Notes under the pieces: model-generated
Databases searched by the model: none
What the model saw: only the letters and a program-made list of their open reading frames with translations
What the model was told of the DNA's origin: nothing
Source: a virus
Direction: 5' to 3' (one strand)
IMG/VR virus record: IMGVR_UViG_3300046331_000070
Coordinates: 1-63,331 of that record
Length of the DNA: 63,331 bases
Part shown: positions 1 to 8,723 of the stretch, in pieces
Layout: the number at the start of each line of letters is the position of its first letter
How positions within the stretch are numbered: the stretch's first letter is position 1
Made by a program: the position numbers and the translations under genes

Positions 1-2
1 CT

Positions 3-1070
3 GTTGCTGATGGTAAAGCAGTTACTGCGGGTTCTTATGCAAATTCAGCATACACCCAAGCAAACACAGCAACAAACAATGCTGCTGGTGCTTCACTATA
101 TGCCAATGGTGCATTTATACAAGCAAACAGTGCATTCTCTACTGCAAACGATGCTCTACCAAAAGCTGGTGGTACCGTAACAGGTATAACATATTTTACC
201 GGCGGGAATACTGCCAACTCAACTATACAATTAGAGGGTTATAATCAAAGAGGTGGTGTTGGTTATCACGGATTCTTGATGGCCAATAATACAAATGCTC
301 CACTTGGACAGAAACACTTCAGAATTGATTCTGGTGGAACTCTGCAAATTATTGATAGTGAATATACAAAAACAATACTTTCTTTGACAGATGCTGGTGT
401 ATTATTTTCGCCAACAGTATCTGGTATGGTAAAATTGTCAGGAAGCACTGGTGGTGCCGGAACACAACCATTAGATTTTACTTCAGGAACATTATTAACC
501 ACACCAGAATCAGGTTCTGTTGAATATGATGGTAACAATTTCTATGGCACAATAGATACAACAAACGGCCGAGGATTAATTCCTGTTACTCATTATTATA
601 GATTGGTCGCAGATAGTGCAGCAACGACTACAACTATTGCACCATTTTTTGGTACAAACTCATCAATACCTTTGGTTGCAAACGGCATTTATGAAATTGA
701 AATTGAAGCATGGTTCTTAAAGACTACGGCCGGACAATTAACTTGGACAATAACAAACTCAACCACTGTAACAAGTATGAATATTGTTCTAAACCACACT
801 CCAGCTGCAGGTTATACAAATGGACCTACAGCAACCAACTATTTTGTGGGTGGATTGTTTAATCAAACGGCGGCCGCGGCAGCCTTTGGTGTAACGGCAT
901 CACTAACAAATGCAACCAGTCATTACGCCAAATTTAAAATTACACTAGAAAATGGCGCTTCAACATCATTAAGATTGAATGTGACCAATTCGGCCGGCAC
1001 TATTACTCCTCGTCGTGGTAGTTTCTGGAAAGCAACGAGAATTGCAAACGTTGGTACTCTGGCAGCATAA
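3..1070 (+). CDS. Fibre-like virion protein, C-terminal part (5' truncated by window edge)
   Basis: The reading frame is open from base 3, so the gene begins before the window; 355 residues plus the stop are visible. The first 60 residues carry repeated Ala/Asn-rich units such as YANSAYTQANTA and QANSAFSTANDA, which look like the coiled or beta-helical shaft repeats of phage tail fibres and neck whiskers. The remainder is rich in Thr, Asn and Gly, as in beta-structured receptor-binding or baseplate proteins. It lies directly upstream of the neck gene gp13 and is followed by a late promoter. A structural role is likely; the exact T4 counterpart is not recognisable. Confidence 0.6.
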   Translation, partial: VADGKAVTAGSYANSAYTQANTATNNAAGASLYANGAFIQANSAFSTANDALPKAGGTVTGITYFTGGNTANSTIQLEGYNQRGGVGYHGFLMANNTNAPLGQKHFRIDSGGTLQIIDSEYTKTILSLTDAGVLFSPTVSGMVKLSGSTGGAGTQPLDFTSGTLLTTPESGSVEYDGNNFYGTIDTTNGRGLIPVTHYYRLVADSAATTTTIAPFFGTNSSIPLVANGIYEIEIEAWFLKTTAGQLTWTITNSTTVTSMNIVLNHTPAAGYTNGPTATNYFVGGLFNQTAAAAAFGVTASLTNATSHYAKFKITLENGASTSLRLNVTNSAGTITPRRGSFWKATRIANVGTLAA

Positions 1071-1071
1071 T

Positions 1072-1079
1072 CATAAATA
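1072..1079 (+). promoter_or_regulatory. T4-type late promoter CATAAATA
   Basis: CATAAATA differs by one base from the T4 late consensus TATAAATA read by gp55-RNA polymerase. It sits 26 bp before the gp13 start, just after the stop of the preceding structural gene. Confidence 0.7.
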
Positions 1080-1104
1080 AGCAATACAAAATATAGGTAA
1101 AAAA

Positions 1105-1878
1105 ATGGCAACAATTACCAACAGATCAGATTTTAAAAATTACTGTTTGCGTAGACTAGGATTTCCAGTAATTGAAATCAACGTTGATGACGACCAGGTA
1201 GAAGATCGCATTGATGATGCGTTACAATACTGGCAAGATTATCATTTTGATGGTCTACAAAAATTCTACTATATCAAAAAAGTTACTCAAACAGATATTG
1301 ACCAAAAATATATTGACCTAAGTGATGCTCGCGATAACGCAAACAACACCATGGAAATTGTTGGTGTTACTAAGATATTTCCAATTCAAGATTCACAATC
1401 ATCAATCAACATGTTTGACCTTAGATACCAACTAAGATTAAATGAGTTGTATGACTTCACATCAGCGTCCTACATTAATTATACTCTAACTCAACAACAT
1501 CTTCGTTCTTTAGAATTGATGTTCACAGGTGAAGTTCCTATTAGGTTCCAGAGACACATGCAAAGGTTGTACATTGATTGGGCATGGGGACAACAAGAAG
1601 CACCAGTAGGTACAACAGTTATTGCCGAATGTTATTCATCTATTAATCCTGATGTGTACAACCATGTATGGAATGACCGTTGGTTGAAAGAGTATGCAAC
1701 AGCATTAATCAAGAGAAGTTGGGGCAACAACCTTAAAAAGTTCTCAAACATCCAATTGCCAGGTGGTGTTATGTTGAATGGCGACAAAATTTATCAAGAA
1801 GCAGCTGATGAAATTGATGCATTACATAAAGAGATGGAAACTCAATATGGCGCACCTCTTGAATTTTTCTTAAACTAA
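1105..1878 (+). CDS. gp13: Neck protein gp13 (head completion)
   Basis: The 257-residue product matches the conserved gp13 pattern of T4-like marine phages, starting with a short basic segment (SDFKNYCLRRLGFPVIEIN) followed by an acidic DDDQVEDRIDDAL helix and a YWQDYHFDG segment. In T4, gp13 and gp14 form the neck that seals the filled head and accepts the tail. The gene opens the block gp13-14-15-16-17 in the same order as T4, which supports the call. Only 1 nt separates it from gp14, indicating translational coupling. The identity is from recalled family pattern and gene order. Confidence 0.85.
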   Translation: MATITNRSDFKNYCLRRLGFPVIEINVDDDQVEDRIDDALQYWQDYHFDGLQKFYYIKKVTQTDIDQKYIDLSDARDNANNTMEIVGVTKIFPIQDSQSSINMFDLRYQLRLNELYDFTSASYINYTLTQQHLRSLELMFTGEVPIRFQRHMQRLYIDWAWGQQEAPVGTTVIAECYSSINPDVYNHVWNDRWLKEYATALIKRSWGNNLKKFSNIQLPGGVMLNGDKIYQEAADEIDALHKEMETQYGAPLEFFLN

Positions 1879-1879
1879 T

Positions 1880-2761
1880 ATGGCAACCAGTGTATATTTT
1901 AATAACTACAACTCTCTTGCTGAGCAACGAGTAGTTGAGGACTTGATTACAGAATCCATAAAAATTATGGGTTTTGATGCATACTATTTACCAATCGAAA
2001 ATGAAAGTGATAGAGATATTCTATTTGGTGAAGATCCCGTTAAGAAATTTAGTTCAGCATTTCCTGTTGAATTTTACTTATCGAGTGCATTGGAATATGG
2101 TGGCGAAAGAGAGTTTTTCTCCAAGTTCGGTCTTGAGATCAAGAACAACATCACCATCATTGTATCTAAACGTTCGTTCTCACAACGTGTACCACAAAAT
2201 CATTTCACAAGACCAAGAGAAGGTGATTTGATTTATGTGCCATTCTTGAACGGCACAGGTGAGTTGTTTGAGATTAAGTTTACTAACCAAACCAAAGACT
2301 TCTTCATGTTGGGTCGTAAGATTCCTTTCTTCTATGAATTGGAACTTGAGAAATTCAAATACTCACAAGAACGTATCGAAACTGGTGTGTCTCAAATTGA
2401 TGATGTTGTTACTAATTCTTCTTATACAATTGAGTTGAATATTGCAGAAGGTACCGGATCATACGAACAAAAAGAAATTGTTTACCAGTCACCAGACAAC
2501 ACACACGCAAATGCATCAGTTGTGGCTATAGTACAAGAATGGAGACCATTGGCAAACACATTGCATGTTACTAATATTGCTGGAGAGTTTGTAGACAACC
2601 AAATCATTATCGGTGCATCAAGCAATGCATCATATAGATTGTCCACATATGATCCACTACAAGATAATAGTCGCAATGAAGTTTATGACAACAAGTACAT
2701 AGACAACCAGGCAAATTCCATCATTGATTTCAGTGAAACAAACCCATTTGGTTCAATATAA
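1880..2761 (+). CDS. gp14: Neck protein gp14
   Basis: The product has 293 residues, close to T4 gp14 (256). The N-terminal half contains the conserved YLPIENESDRDILFGEDP region and a basic segment with FTRPREGDLIY. gp14 partners gp13 in the neck complex. It starts 1 nt after the gp13 stop and ends flush with the gp15 start, so the three genes are probably co-translated. The C-terminal 100 residues are more variable and Thr/Asn rich. Identification rests on sequence pattern plus position between gp13 and gp15. Confidence 0.82.
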   Translation: MATSVYFNNYNSLAEQRVVEDLITESIKIMGFDAYYLPIENESDRDILFGEDPVKKFSSAFPVEFYLSSALEYGGEREFFSKFGLEIKNNITIIVSKRSFSQRVPQNHFTRPREGDLIYVPFLNGTGELFEIKFTNQTKDFFMLGRKIPFFYELELEKFKYSQERIETGVSQIDDVVTNSSYTIELNIAEGTGSYEQKEIVYQSPDNTHANASVVAIVQEWRPLANTLHVTNIAGEFVDNQIIIGASSNASYRLSTYDPLQDNSRNEVYDNKYIDNQANSIIDFSETNPFGSI

Positions 2762-3778
2762 ATGTCAAAAACTTTCTATCATCGCATAATTCGTAAATTG
2801 GTTGTTGGATTCGGCAACCTTTTTAATGATATTACATTAGTAAGATATAATCCAGATTTATCGGAGTCAGAACGTTTTCTTGTACCTATTGCATATGCAT
2901 CAAAAGAAAAATATGTAATGCGTTTAGAAGAAGATTTTAACTTAGACAAAAAGGTTCAAATTACATTACCTAGAATTTCTTTTGAGATGACAGGTTTTGC
3001 ATATGACGCATCAAGAAAACATAATACAAATGTTAAAAATTTTGCACAAACTTCTAATGGTCTGATTTCACAATATAATCCAGTACCATACAACTTTGAT
3101 TTCAGCATATACATTTATGTGAGAAACATTGAAGATGGTACACAGATCATTGAACACATTTTACCATACTTCACACCAGATTACACAATTAAACTGAACA
3201 TGATACCTGAAATGGGTATTGTTAAAGAAGTTCCTGTGATATTAAATTCAACCACTCAAGACATACAATATGAAGGTAACCGAGATAGTGATCCTCGCTT
3301 AATTATTTGGACGTTAAACTTTACCGTTAAAGCATTCATATTTGGTGCAACATCAACAGCCAATGTAATTACACATTCAATTACATCAATATTACATAAA
3401 ATAACACCAGAAGATTCTGTGCAATTTGTTATGGATGCAAATAGTGGTGTTGGTAATTACCAAATAGGCGAAACTGTATTTCAAGGTTATACAGCGGCCA
3501 ATGCTGTTGCTATGGGTAAAGTGGTAACATGGACAAACAATAATTTAGTATTAACCAATATTAATGGTAATTTTGTTTCGTCAGAACCAGTATATGGTGT
3601 AACGAATGGCGCAAATTATAAATTTGTATCTTATAGTCCTGTTTCGTTCAAATATGCTCAGATTGATGATTATGCCAATGTAGAAGTTGACAACACACAT
3701 ATTACCTCAGATGCAATTATATCAATTGACAACACAGATACAATATCAACAACAATAATCGAGAGTCCAAATGTCTAA
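2762..3778 (+). CDS. gp15: Tail terminator / proximal sheath stabiliser gp15
   Basis: The 338-residue product begins MSKTFYHRIIRKLVVGFGNLF and contains LPRISFEMTGFAYD and YDFSIYIYVRNIEDGTQI-like stretches typical of gp15 in T4-like phages; T4 gp15 has 272 residues. gp15 caps the tail tube and sheath and makes the contact with the neck. The start codon abuts the gp14 stop. The C-terminal extension of about 100 residues (after residue 230) is Asn/Thr-rich and longer than in T4. The last 8 nt overlap the next gene. Confidence 0.82.
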   Translation: MSKTFYHRIIRKLVVGFGNLFNDITLVRYNPDLSESERFLVPIAYASKEKYVMRLEEDFNLDKKVQITLPRISFEMTGFAYDASRKHNTNVKNFAQTSNGLISQYNPVPYNFDFSIYIYVRNIEDGTQIIEHILPYFTPDYTIKLNMIPEMGIVKEVPVILNSTTQDIQYEGNRDSDPRLIIWTLNFTVKAFIFGATSTANVITHSITSILHKITPEDSVQFVMDANSGVGNYQIGETVFQGYTAANAVAMGKVVTWTNNNLVLTNINGNFVSSEPVYGVTNGANYKFVSYSPVSFKYAQIDDYANVEVDNTHITSDAIISIDNTDTISTTIIESPNV

Positions 3779-4193
3779 GCAAACAATTAATATTGGAACA
3801 AAACCAAACGATGGCACAGGTGATACATTAAGAGTTGCTTTTGGTAAAACCAATAATAACTTCACTGAGTTATATACCACAACACAAAATTTATCCAATA
3901 CATCAAATGTCACTGTTGTGTTTTCACAATCTGCATACAATTATGCCAACACAATACCAGTTATTAATCTAGGCAACATTTATTTTGATAATTCGGAAAT
4001 ACGAACAACAGTTGGTGGCATTAGTATCATTAATGTCAACGAACAGTCTTGGATTTTTGACGTAAGTGGAAATTTAATATTTCCTGACCAAACAGTTCAA
4101 ACTGGCGCATCAATATCTATTACCGAATTAAAAACCTTGGTAGCAAATTCAACCAGTTTTTCAGATTTTCAAGTAAGAATTGCAGCATTATAA
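3771..4193 (+). CDS. Small virion-type protein with fibre-like N-terminus
   Basis: This 140-residue protein begins with MSKQTINIGTKPNDGTGDTL, a segment that recurs at the N-terminus of many structural proteins of marine T4-like phages, followed by a VAFGKTNNNFTELY motif. The rest is beta-prone. It overlaps gp15 by 8 nt (ATGTCTAA) and precedes the small terminase, a place with no T4 counterpart. A minor fibre, adaptor or neck-decorating role is a reasonable inference; no enzymatic motif is visible. Confidence 0.5.
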   Translation: MSKQTINIGTKPNDGTGDTLRVAFGKTNNNFTELYTTTQNLSNTSNVTVVFSQSAYNYANTIPVINLGNIYFDNSEIRTTVGGISIINVNEQSWIFDVSGNLIFPDQTVQTGASISITELKTLVANSTSFSDFQVRIAAL

Positions 4194-4207
4194 TATAAAC
4201 AAAAAAT

Positions 4208-4630
4208 ATGAACACCTTTGACAAGAATATGGAGCAGTTGTTTGATGTAACTCCTACAGAAATAGTGGAAACACCTAAACAAACTTTGTTGCCTGCAATA
4301 AAATCCACCAATGAACCTGATTTAAAAGGTGATTTGGTGGATGCTTATCAACAATCTAAAGATAACCTGCAAGAATTAATTGACCAAGGTAAAGATGCCA
4401 TGGAAGAAATCTTGCAGGTTGCCAAAGCAGGTCAACATCCTCGTGCATTTGAAGTTTATGGAACTCTACTGAAGAACATGGTAGACGCCAATAAAGAACT
4501 TCTAAATATACAAAAGCAAATGCGCGATATGGATGGAAAGAAAAAGGACGGTGGAGACACCATCATCGATAAAGCCGTTTTTGTAGGTTCAACTAATGAA
4601 TTGAGTAAATTACTAAAAAATGGCAATTGA
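4208..4630 (+). CDS. gp16: Terminase small subunit gp16
   Basis: The 140-residue acidic protein is predicted to be largely helical, with a central segment (KDNLQELIDQGKDAMEEIL) and AKAGQHPRAFEVYGTLLKN typical of T4-like small terminases (T4 gp16 has 164 residues). It recognises DNA and stimulates the large terminase during headful packaging. It immediately precedes gp17 and overlaps it by 11 nt, the arrangement seen in T4. Confidence 0.85.
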   Translation: MNTFDKNMEQLFDVTPTEIVETPKQTLLPAIKSTNEPDLKGDLVDAYQQSKDNLQELIDQGKDAMEEILQVAKAGQHPRAFEVYGTLLKNMVDANKELLNIQKQMRDMDGKKKDGGDTIIDKAVFVGSTNELSKLLKNGN

Positions 4631-6299
4631 TAATAAAGATTCCTATCGTGACAATCCTCTACTAAAACGTGCAGGAGTACAATTAGAATATACACAAGAA
4701 CAGGTTGATGAGTATATTAAGTGTGCCAAAGACCCCGTATATTTTGCAAAGAACTATATCAAAATTGTCAACGTTGATGAAGGTCTAATCAACTTTAAGA
4801 TGTGGCCGTTTCAAGAAGAAATGTTGAATCTATTTAAAAACAATAGATTCGTAATCACAAAATGTCCTCGTCAGGTTGGTAAAACCACCACAACAGTTGC
4901 ATACCTTCTTCATGCAACACTATTCCAAGAGTCACAAAACGTTGCCGTATTGGCCAACAAAGGTTCACTTGCACGAGATATTCTTGCAAAGTACCAGTTG
5001 GCATACGAAAACTTACCTATGTGGCTACAACAAGGTGTCATTACATGGAATAAAGGTAACGTAGAACTAGAAAATGGTTCAAAGATTATTGCGGCGTCAA
5101 CCTCATCAAGTGCGATTCGAGGTGGTGCATTTAACATTGTATTCTTGGACGAATTCGCGTTCGTTCCAGCAAACATTGCACATGAATTCTTTAACTCTGT
5201 TTACCCTGTAATCTCATCAGGTAAAAAAACAAAGATTATTATTGTATCTACACCAAACGGTATGAATCTATACTACAAGTTATGGATGGATTCAATCAAT
5301 AAGAAAAATAACTATGTGAATTTTGAGATTCACTGGTCGATGGTACCAGGAAGAACAGAGGAATGGAAAGAAGAAACAATCAGGAACACATCTGAACGAC
5401 AATTCAGACAAGAGTTTGAAACAGAGTTCTTAGGTTCTTCAAATACTTTAATTTCAGGTCATAAGTTGCAACAAATGGTCTACATAGACCCAATTGCCAC
5501 ACATGACATGATGAAAATATATGAAAGACCAATCAAGGCAGATGGGGAAAGACATAAACGAGATCACCTATATGCAATGACAGTTGACGTTTCGGAAGGT
5601 AAAAACTTAGACTCGTCAGCATTTAGTGTATTTGATATTACAGAAACACCATATAGACAGGTTGCATCATATAGAAGTTCATCAATTTCACCTATACTGT
5701 TCCCCACTGTCATATATAATGCTGCAAAATGGTATAATGATGCCTACGTTTTAGTGGAAATAAATAACAATCCACAAGTGGCAGACATGATACACCAAGA
5801 TTTAGAGTACGAAAACTTGTGGAAAATCTTTACAGGTAACAAAAAACCACAAGAACTGTCATCAGGATTTGGTCGTGGTGTACAGATGGGTCTTAAAATG
5901 TCAACACAAGTCAAGAGAATAGGTTGTTCAAACCTAAAAACTCTGATTGAAGGTGACAAACTTATAATTAATGATTTTGATACATACTCTGAGTTAACCA
6001 CATTTGTGGCGAACAAGACTTCATTTGCTGCTGAAGAAGGCGCAAATGATGACTCAGTGATGACTTTGGTTGTATTTGCATGGATTACTACTCAGAAATA
6101 TTTCAGAGAAATTGTAAACCATGATTTGAGAAAACAAATCCAACTGGAAAATATGAACCAGTTTGATGAAGAAAACTTGCCGGCACCAATAATCGATGAT
6201 GGTTTAGAACATGATTTTGATGTATTTGATGGTGACGTATGGGAAAATGCAAATGGCGGTGAGATTTACGCATCATTCATTCGTGAATTGACGAGGTAA
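4620..6299 (+). CDS. gp17: Terminase large subunit gp17
   Basis: The 559-residue packaging motor has an N-terminal ATPase with Walker A CPRQVGKTTT (about residues 82-91), Walker B VFLDEF with D177/E178, and the coupling motif STPNG near residue 210. The C-terminal RNase H-like nuclease starts at TVDVSEGKNLDSSAF with a metal-binding Asp near 323. This matches T4 gp17 (610 residues). It powers DNA translocation into the prohead and makes the headful cut. It overlaps gp16 by 11 nt. Confidence 0.95.
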   Translation: MAIDNKDSYRDNPLLKRAGVQLEYTQEQVDEYIKCAKDPVYFAKNYIKIVNVDEGLINFKMWPFQEEMLNLFKNNRFVITKCPRQVGKTTTTVAYLLHATLFQESQNVAVLANKGSLARDILAKYQLAYENLPMWLQQGVITWNKGNVELENGSKIIAASTSSSAIRGGAFNIVFLDEFAFVPANIAHEFFNSVYPVISSGKKTKIIIVSTPNGMNLYYKLWMDSINKKNNYVNFEIHWSMVPGRTEEWKEETIRNTSERQFRQEFETEFLGSSNTLISGHKLQQMVYIDPIATHDMMKIYERPIKADGERHKRDHLYAMTVDVSEGKNLDSSAFSVFDITETPYRQVASYRSSSISPILFPTVIYNAAKWYNDAYVLVEINNNPQVADMIHQDLEYENLWKIFTGNKKPQELSSGFGRGVQMGLKMSTQVKRIGCSNLKTLIEGDKLIINDFDTYSELTTFVANKTSFAAEEGANDDSVMTLVVFAWITTQKYFREIVNHDLRKQIQLENMNQFDEENLPAPIIDDGLEHDFDVFDGDVWENANGGEIYASFIRELTR

Positions 6300-6315
6300 T
6301 GTAAATCCAACGATT

Positions 6316-6323
6316 CATAAATA
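6316..6323 (+). promoter_or_regulatory. T4-type late promoter CATAAATA
   Basis: CATAAATA lies 53 bp before the sheath gene gp18 in the only gap after gp17. It fits separate high-level late transcription of gp18/gp19. Confidence 0.7.
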
Positions 6324-6376
6324 TCTGTATGGTAAATTATCTACCACAGAACACATAATAATTCAAGGAGAATACA

Positions 6377-8086
6377 ATGGCGTTTCAAATCTCTCCAGGC
6401 GTAAATGTATCCGAAGTCGATTTAACAACCGTAGTTCCTTCGGTTCTTACTACTGCCGGTGCTTTTGCTGGAACATTTCCATGGGGTCCTGCAAATCAAT
6501 TAGTTTTGATTGACAGTGAAATCAATTTAGTAAAACAATTTGCACCTAAGGGTCCAGATTCAGATTCAGCAGTTTCATTTTTTACTGCTGCGAACTTCTT
6601 ATCATACGGCAACAACTTACAATTGGTTCGTGCGGTTGGTAGCAATTCAAACAATGCAACTGTAACGGGCGAATCCATTCAAGTTTTGAATAAAGATGAA
6701 TTCGAAGCAGCATACCTAAACATCGATAATGGCGACGTTTATGGTTCATTTATTGCAAGATGTCCTGGTGAATTAGGTAACTCACTTTCTGTTGCTGTTT
6801 GTGCAAACACGGCATTATTTTCAACATGGACATACAAAAATTACTTCTCTAGCGCACCAGACACTTCAGATTATGCCACATCACAAGGTGGTTCAAAAGA
6901 TGAAATGCATATTGTTGTTATTGATAGAAAAGGTCTATTCACTGGTGTTGCCAATACTGTATTAGAAACTTACGCATTTGTATCTAAAGCAGGTGACGCT
7001 AAGATTGATGGAGCAACTAATTATTACAAACAAGTTGTATTCAATAATTCAAAATATGTATTTGCAATTGATCCTGTTGATTATCTAAATCAAGTTAGCA
7101 CATGGGGATCACCGGCAGCTGGACAAACATTTACAAGTCCATCAACAAACCAATCAGTCAATCTATTGGCCGGTACAGATGATGCACCAGCTTTAGGTGA
7201 CTTAGAACTTGCTTATGATATTTTTCAAAACAAAGAAGTTATTGATATTTCACTGGTACTAACAGGTGATGCTAATGTAACTCTGCAAAACTATATCATC
7301 AGTACAATTGGTAACCCAGATCCACTAACATATGCTCGTAGAGACTGTGTAATTTTTGTTTCACCTCCACAAGATGCTGTAGTGAACCAATTAGGTAGTG
7401 AAGTCAACAACATCCAAGAGTGGACAACAGCACTAACAAAATCGTCATATGCAGTTGCAGATTCAGGTTGGAAATATCAATTTGACAAATACAACAACGT
7501 ATATCGTTGGATCCCATTGAATGGTGACATTGCTGGTCTATGTGTTAATACAGATACAGTAAGAGATCCATGGTTCTCACCAGCAGGTTTCAATCGTGGT
7601 GCAATCAAGAACTCAATTAAGTTGGCATGGAACCCTAGCAAATCACAAAGAGATGTTATATACGCACTAGGTGTTAATCCAGTGGTTGCTTTCCCAGGTC
7701 AAGGAACTGTTCTGTTTGGAGATAAAACACTACAAAGCAAACCTTCAGCATTTGATCGTATCAATGTTCGTAGATTGTTTATTGTTCTAGAAAAGTCAAT
7801 TTCAACTGCATCTAAGTTCTCACTATTTGAATTAAATGATGAGTTTACAAGAGCACAGTTTGTTTCGTTGATTACTCCGTTCTTGAGAGATGTACAAGGT
7901 CGTCGTGGTATTACAGACTTTAAAGTGGTTTGCGATACTACAAATAACACACCACAGGTTATTGACTCCAACCAATTTGTTGGTGATATTTACATTAAAC
8001 CAGCACGTTCAATTAACTTCATCCAATTGAATTTTGTTGCTGTTGCAACTGGCGTTGAATTCACAACAGTCGTTGGATCTGTTTAA
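6377..8086 (+). CDS. gp18: Contractile tail sheath protein gp18
   Basis: The 569-residue protein begins FQISPGVNVSEVDLTTVVP, the hallmark N-terminus of T4-like sheath proteins, and carries conserved stretches such as SPAGFNRGAIKN, INVRRLFIVLEKSI and GDIYIKPARSINFIQLNFV at the C-terminus. Sheath subunits assemble around the gp19 tube and contract to drive DNA delivery. T4 gp18 has 659 residues; the shorter length is usual for marine relatives. The start follows a strong AAGGAG ribosome site at about 6365. Confidence 0.95.
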   Translation: MAFQISPGVNVSEVDLTTVVPSVLTTAGAFAGTFPWGPANQLVLIDSEINLVKQFAPKGPDSDSAVSFFTAANFLSYGNNLQLVRAVGSNSNNATVTGESIQVLNKDEFEAAYLNIDNGDVYGSFIARCPGELGNSLSVAVCANTALFSTWTYKNYFSSAPDTSDYATSQGGSKDEMHIVVIDRKGLFTGVANTVLETYAFVSKAGDAKIDGATNYYKQVVFNNSKYVFAIDPVDYLNQVSTWGSPAAGQTFTSPSTNQSVNLLAGTDDAPALGDLELAYDIFQNKEVIDISLVLTGDANVTLQNYIISTIGNPDPLTYARRDCVIFVSPPQDAVVNQLGSEVNNIQEWTTALTKSSYAVADSGWKYQFDKYNNVYRWIPLNGDIAGLCVNTDTVRDPWFSPAGFNRGAIKNSIKLAWNPSKSQRDVIYALGVNPVVAFPGQGTVLFGDKTLQSKPSAFDRINVRRLFIVLEKSISTASKFSLFELNDEFTRAQFVSLITPFLRDVQGRRGITDFKVVCDTTNNTPQVIDSNQFVGDIYIKPARSINFIQLNFVAVATGVEFTTVVGSV

Positions 8087-8092
8087 TAAATA
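8085..8092 (+). promoter_or_regulatory. Probable late promoter AATAAATA
   Basis: TAATAAATA overlaps the gp18 stop codon and lies 20 bp before gp19. It is one base away from the late consensus; a second late start for the abundant tube protein is plausible. Confidence 0.5.
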
Positions 8093-8112
8093 AACGATAA
8101 TAGGAGAAAACA

Positions 8113-8655
8113 ATGGCATTCAACGTAGCAGAATTTAGAGCAAATATGATTGGGGACGGTGCTCGTCCCAATCTGTTTTCAGTCTCTTTAACCTTCCCAA
8201 CTATTGCATCAAATGGAAGTGCTGCCAGTTCAAAAGTGACATTCATGGCTAAAGCAGCACAGTTACCAGGTTCTACACTTGGTACTGTGCCAGTATATTA
8301 CTTTGGTCGTGAAATGAAATTTGCTGGTAACAGATCATTTGCAGATTGGACATTAACAATTATTAATGATGAAGATTTTACAATTCGTAACTCTATCGAA
8401 TCGTGGATGAATTCAATCAATAGCAATACATCAAATGTAAGAAATACTTTAGCTAAAAATCCTTCACAATACTCTGTTGATGCTGAAGTTACTCAGTTCG
8501 GCAAGTCAGGTGAATCATTGAAAAAGTATAAGTTTGTTGGTATGTTCCCTATTGATCTGGCACCAATCGACCTAGATTGGGGATCAAATGATGTAATGGA
8601 AGAATTTACCGCAACATTTGCATATCAATATTGGGAAACAAATACAACCAATTAA
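8113..8655 (+). CDS. gp19: Tail tube protein gp19
   Basis: The 180-residue product starts MAFNVAEFRANMIGDGARPN and has the tube-protein elements FMAKAAQLPGSTLGTVPVYY and the C-terminal FATAFAYQYWE-like end. T4 gp19 has 163 residues. It forms the rigid inner tube of the contractile tail. The gene sits 26 nt after gp18, as in T4, with a GGAG ribosome site, and is closed by a strong terminator. Confidence 0.92.
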   Translation: MAFNVAEFRANMIGDGARPNLFSVSLTFPTIASNGSAASSKVTFMAKAAQLPGSTLGTVPVYYFGREMKFAGNRSFADWTLTIINDEDFTIRNSIESWMNSINSNTSNVRNTLAKNPSQYSVDAEVTQFGKSGESLKKYKFVGMFPIDLAPIDLDWGSNDVMEEFTATFAYQYWETNTTN

Positions 8656-8665
8656 TGATTTTATA

Positions 8666-8690
8666 GGGGAGGACTTCGGTTCTCCCTTTT
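8666..8690 (+). terminator. Rho-independent terminator after gp19
   Basis: An 8-bp stem GGGAGGAC/GTTCTCCC (8667-8674 with 8679-8686, one G-T pair) is closed by a TTCG tetraloop and followed by TTTT and a further T7 run at 8694. Confidence 0.88.
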
Positions 8691-8723
8691 ATGTTTTTTT
8701 GATTTCGGAATTATACACAAAAT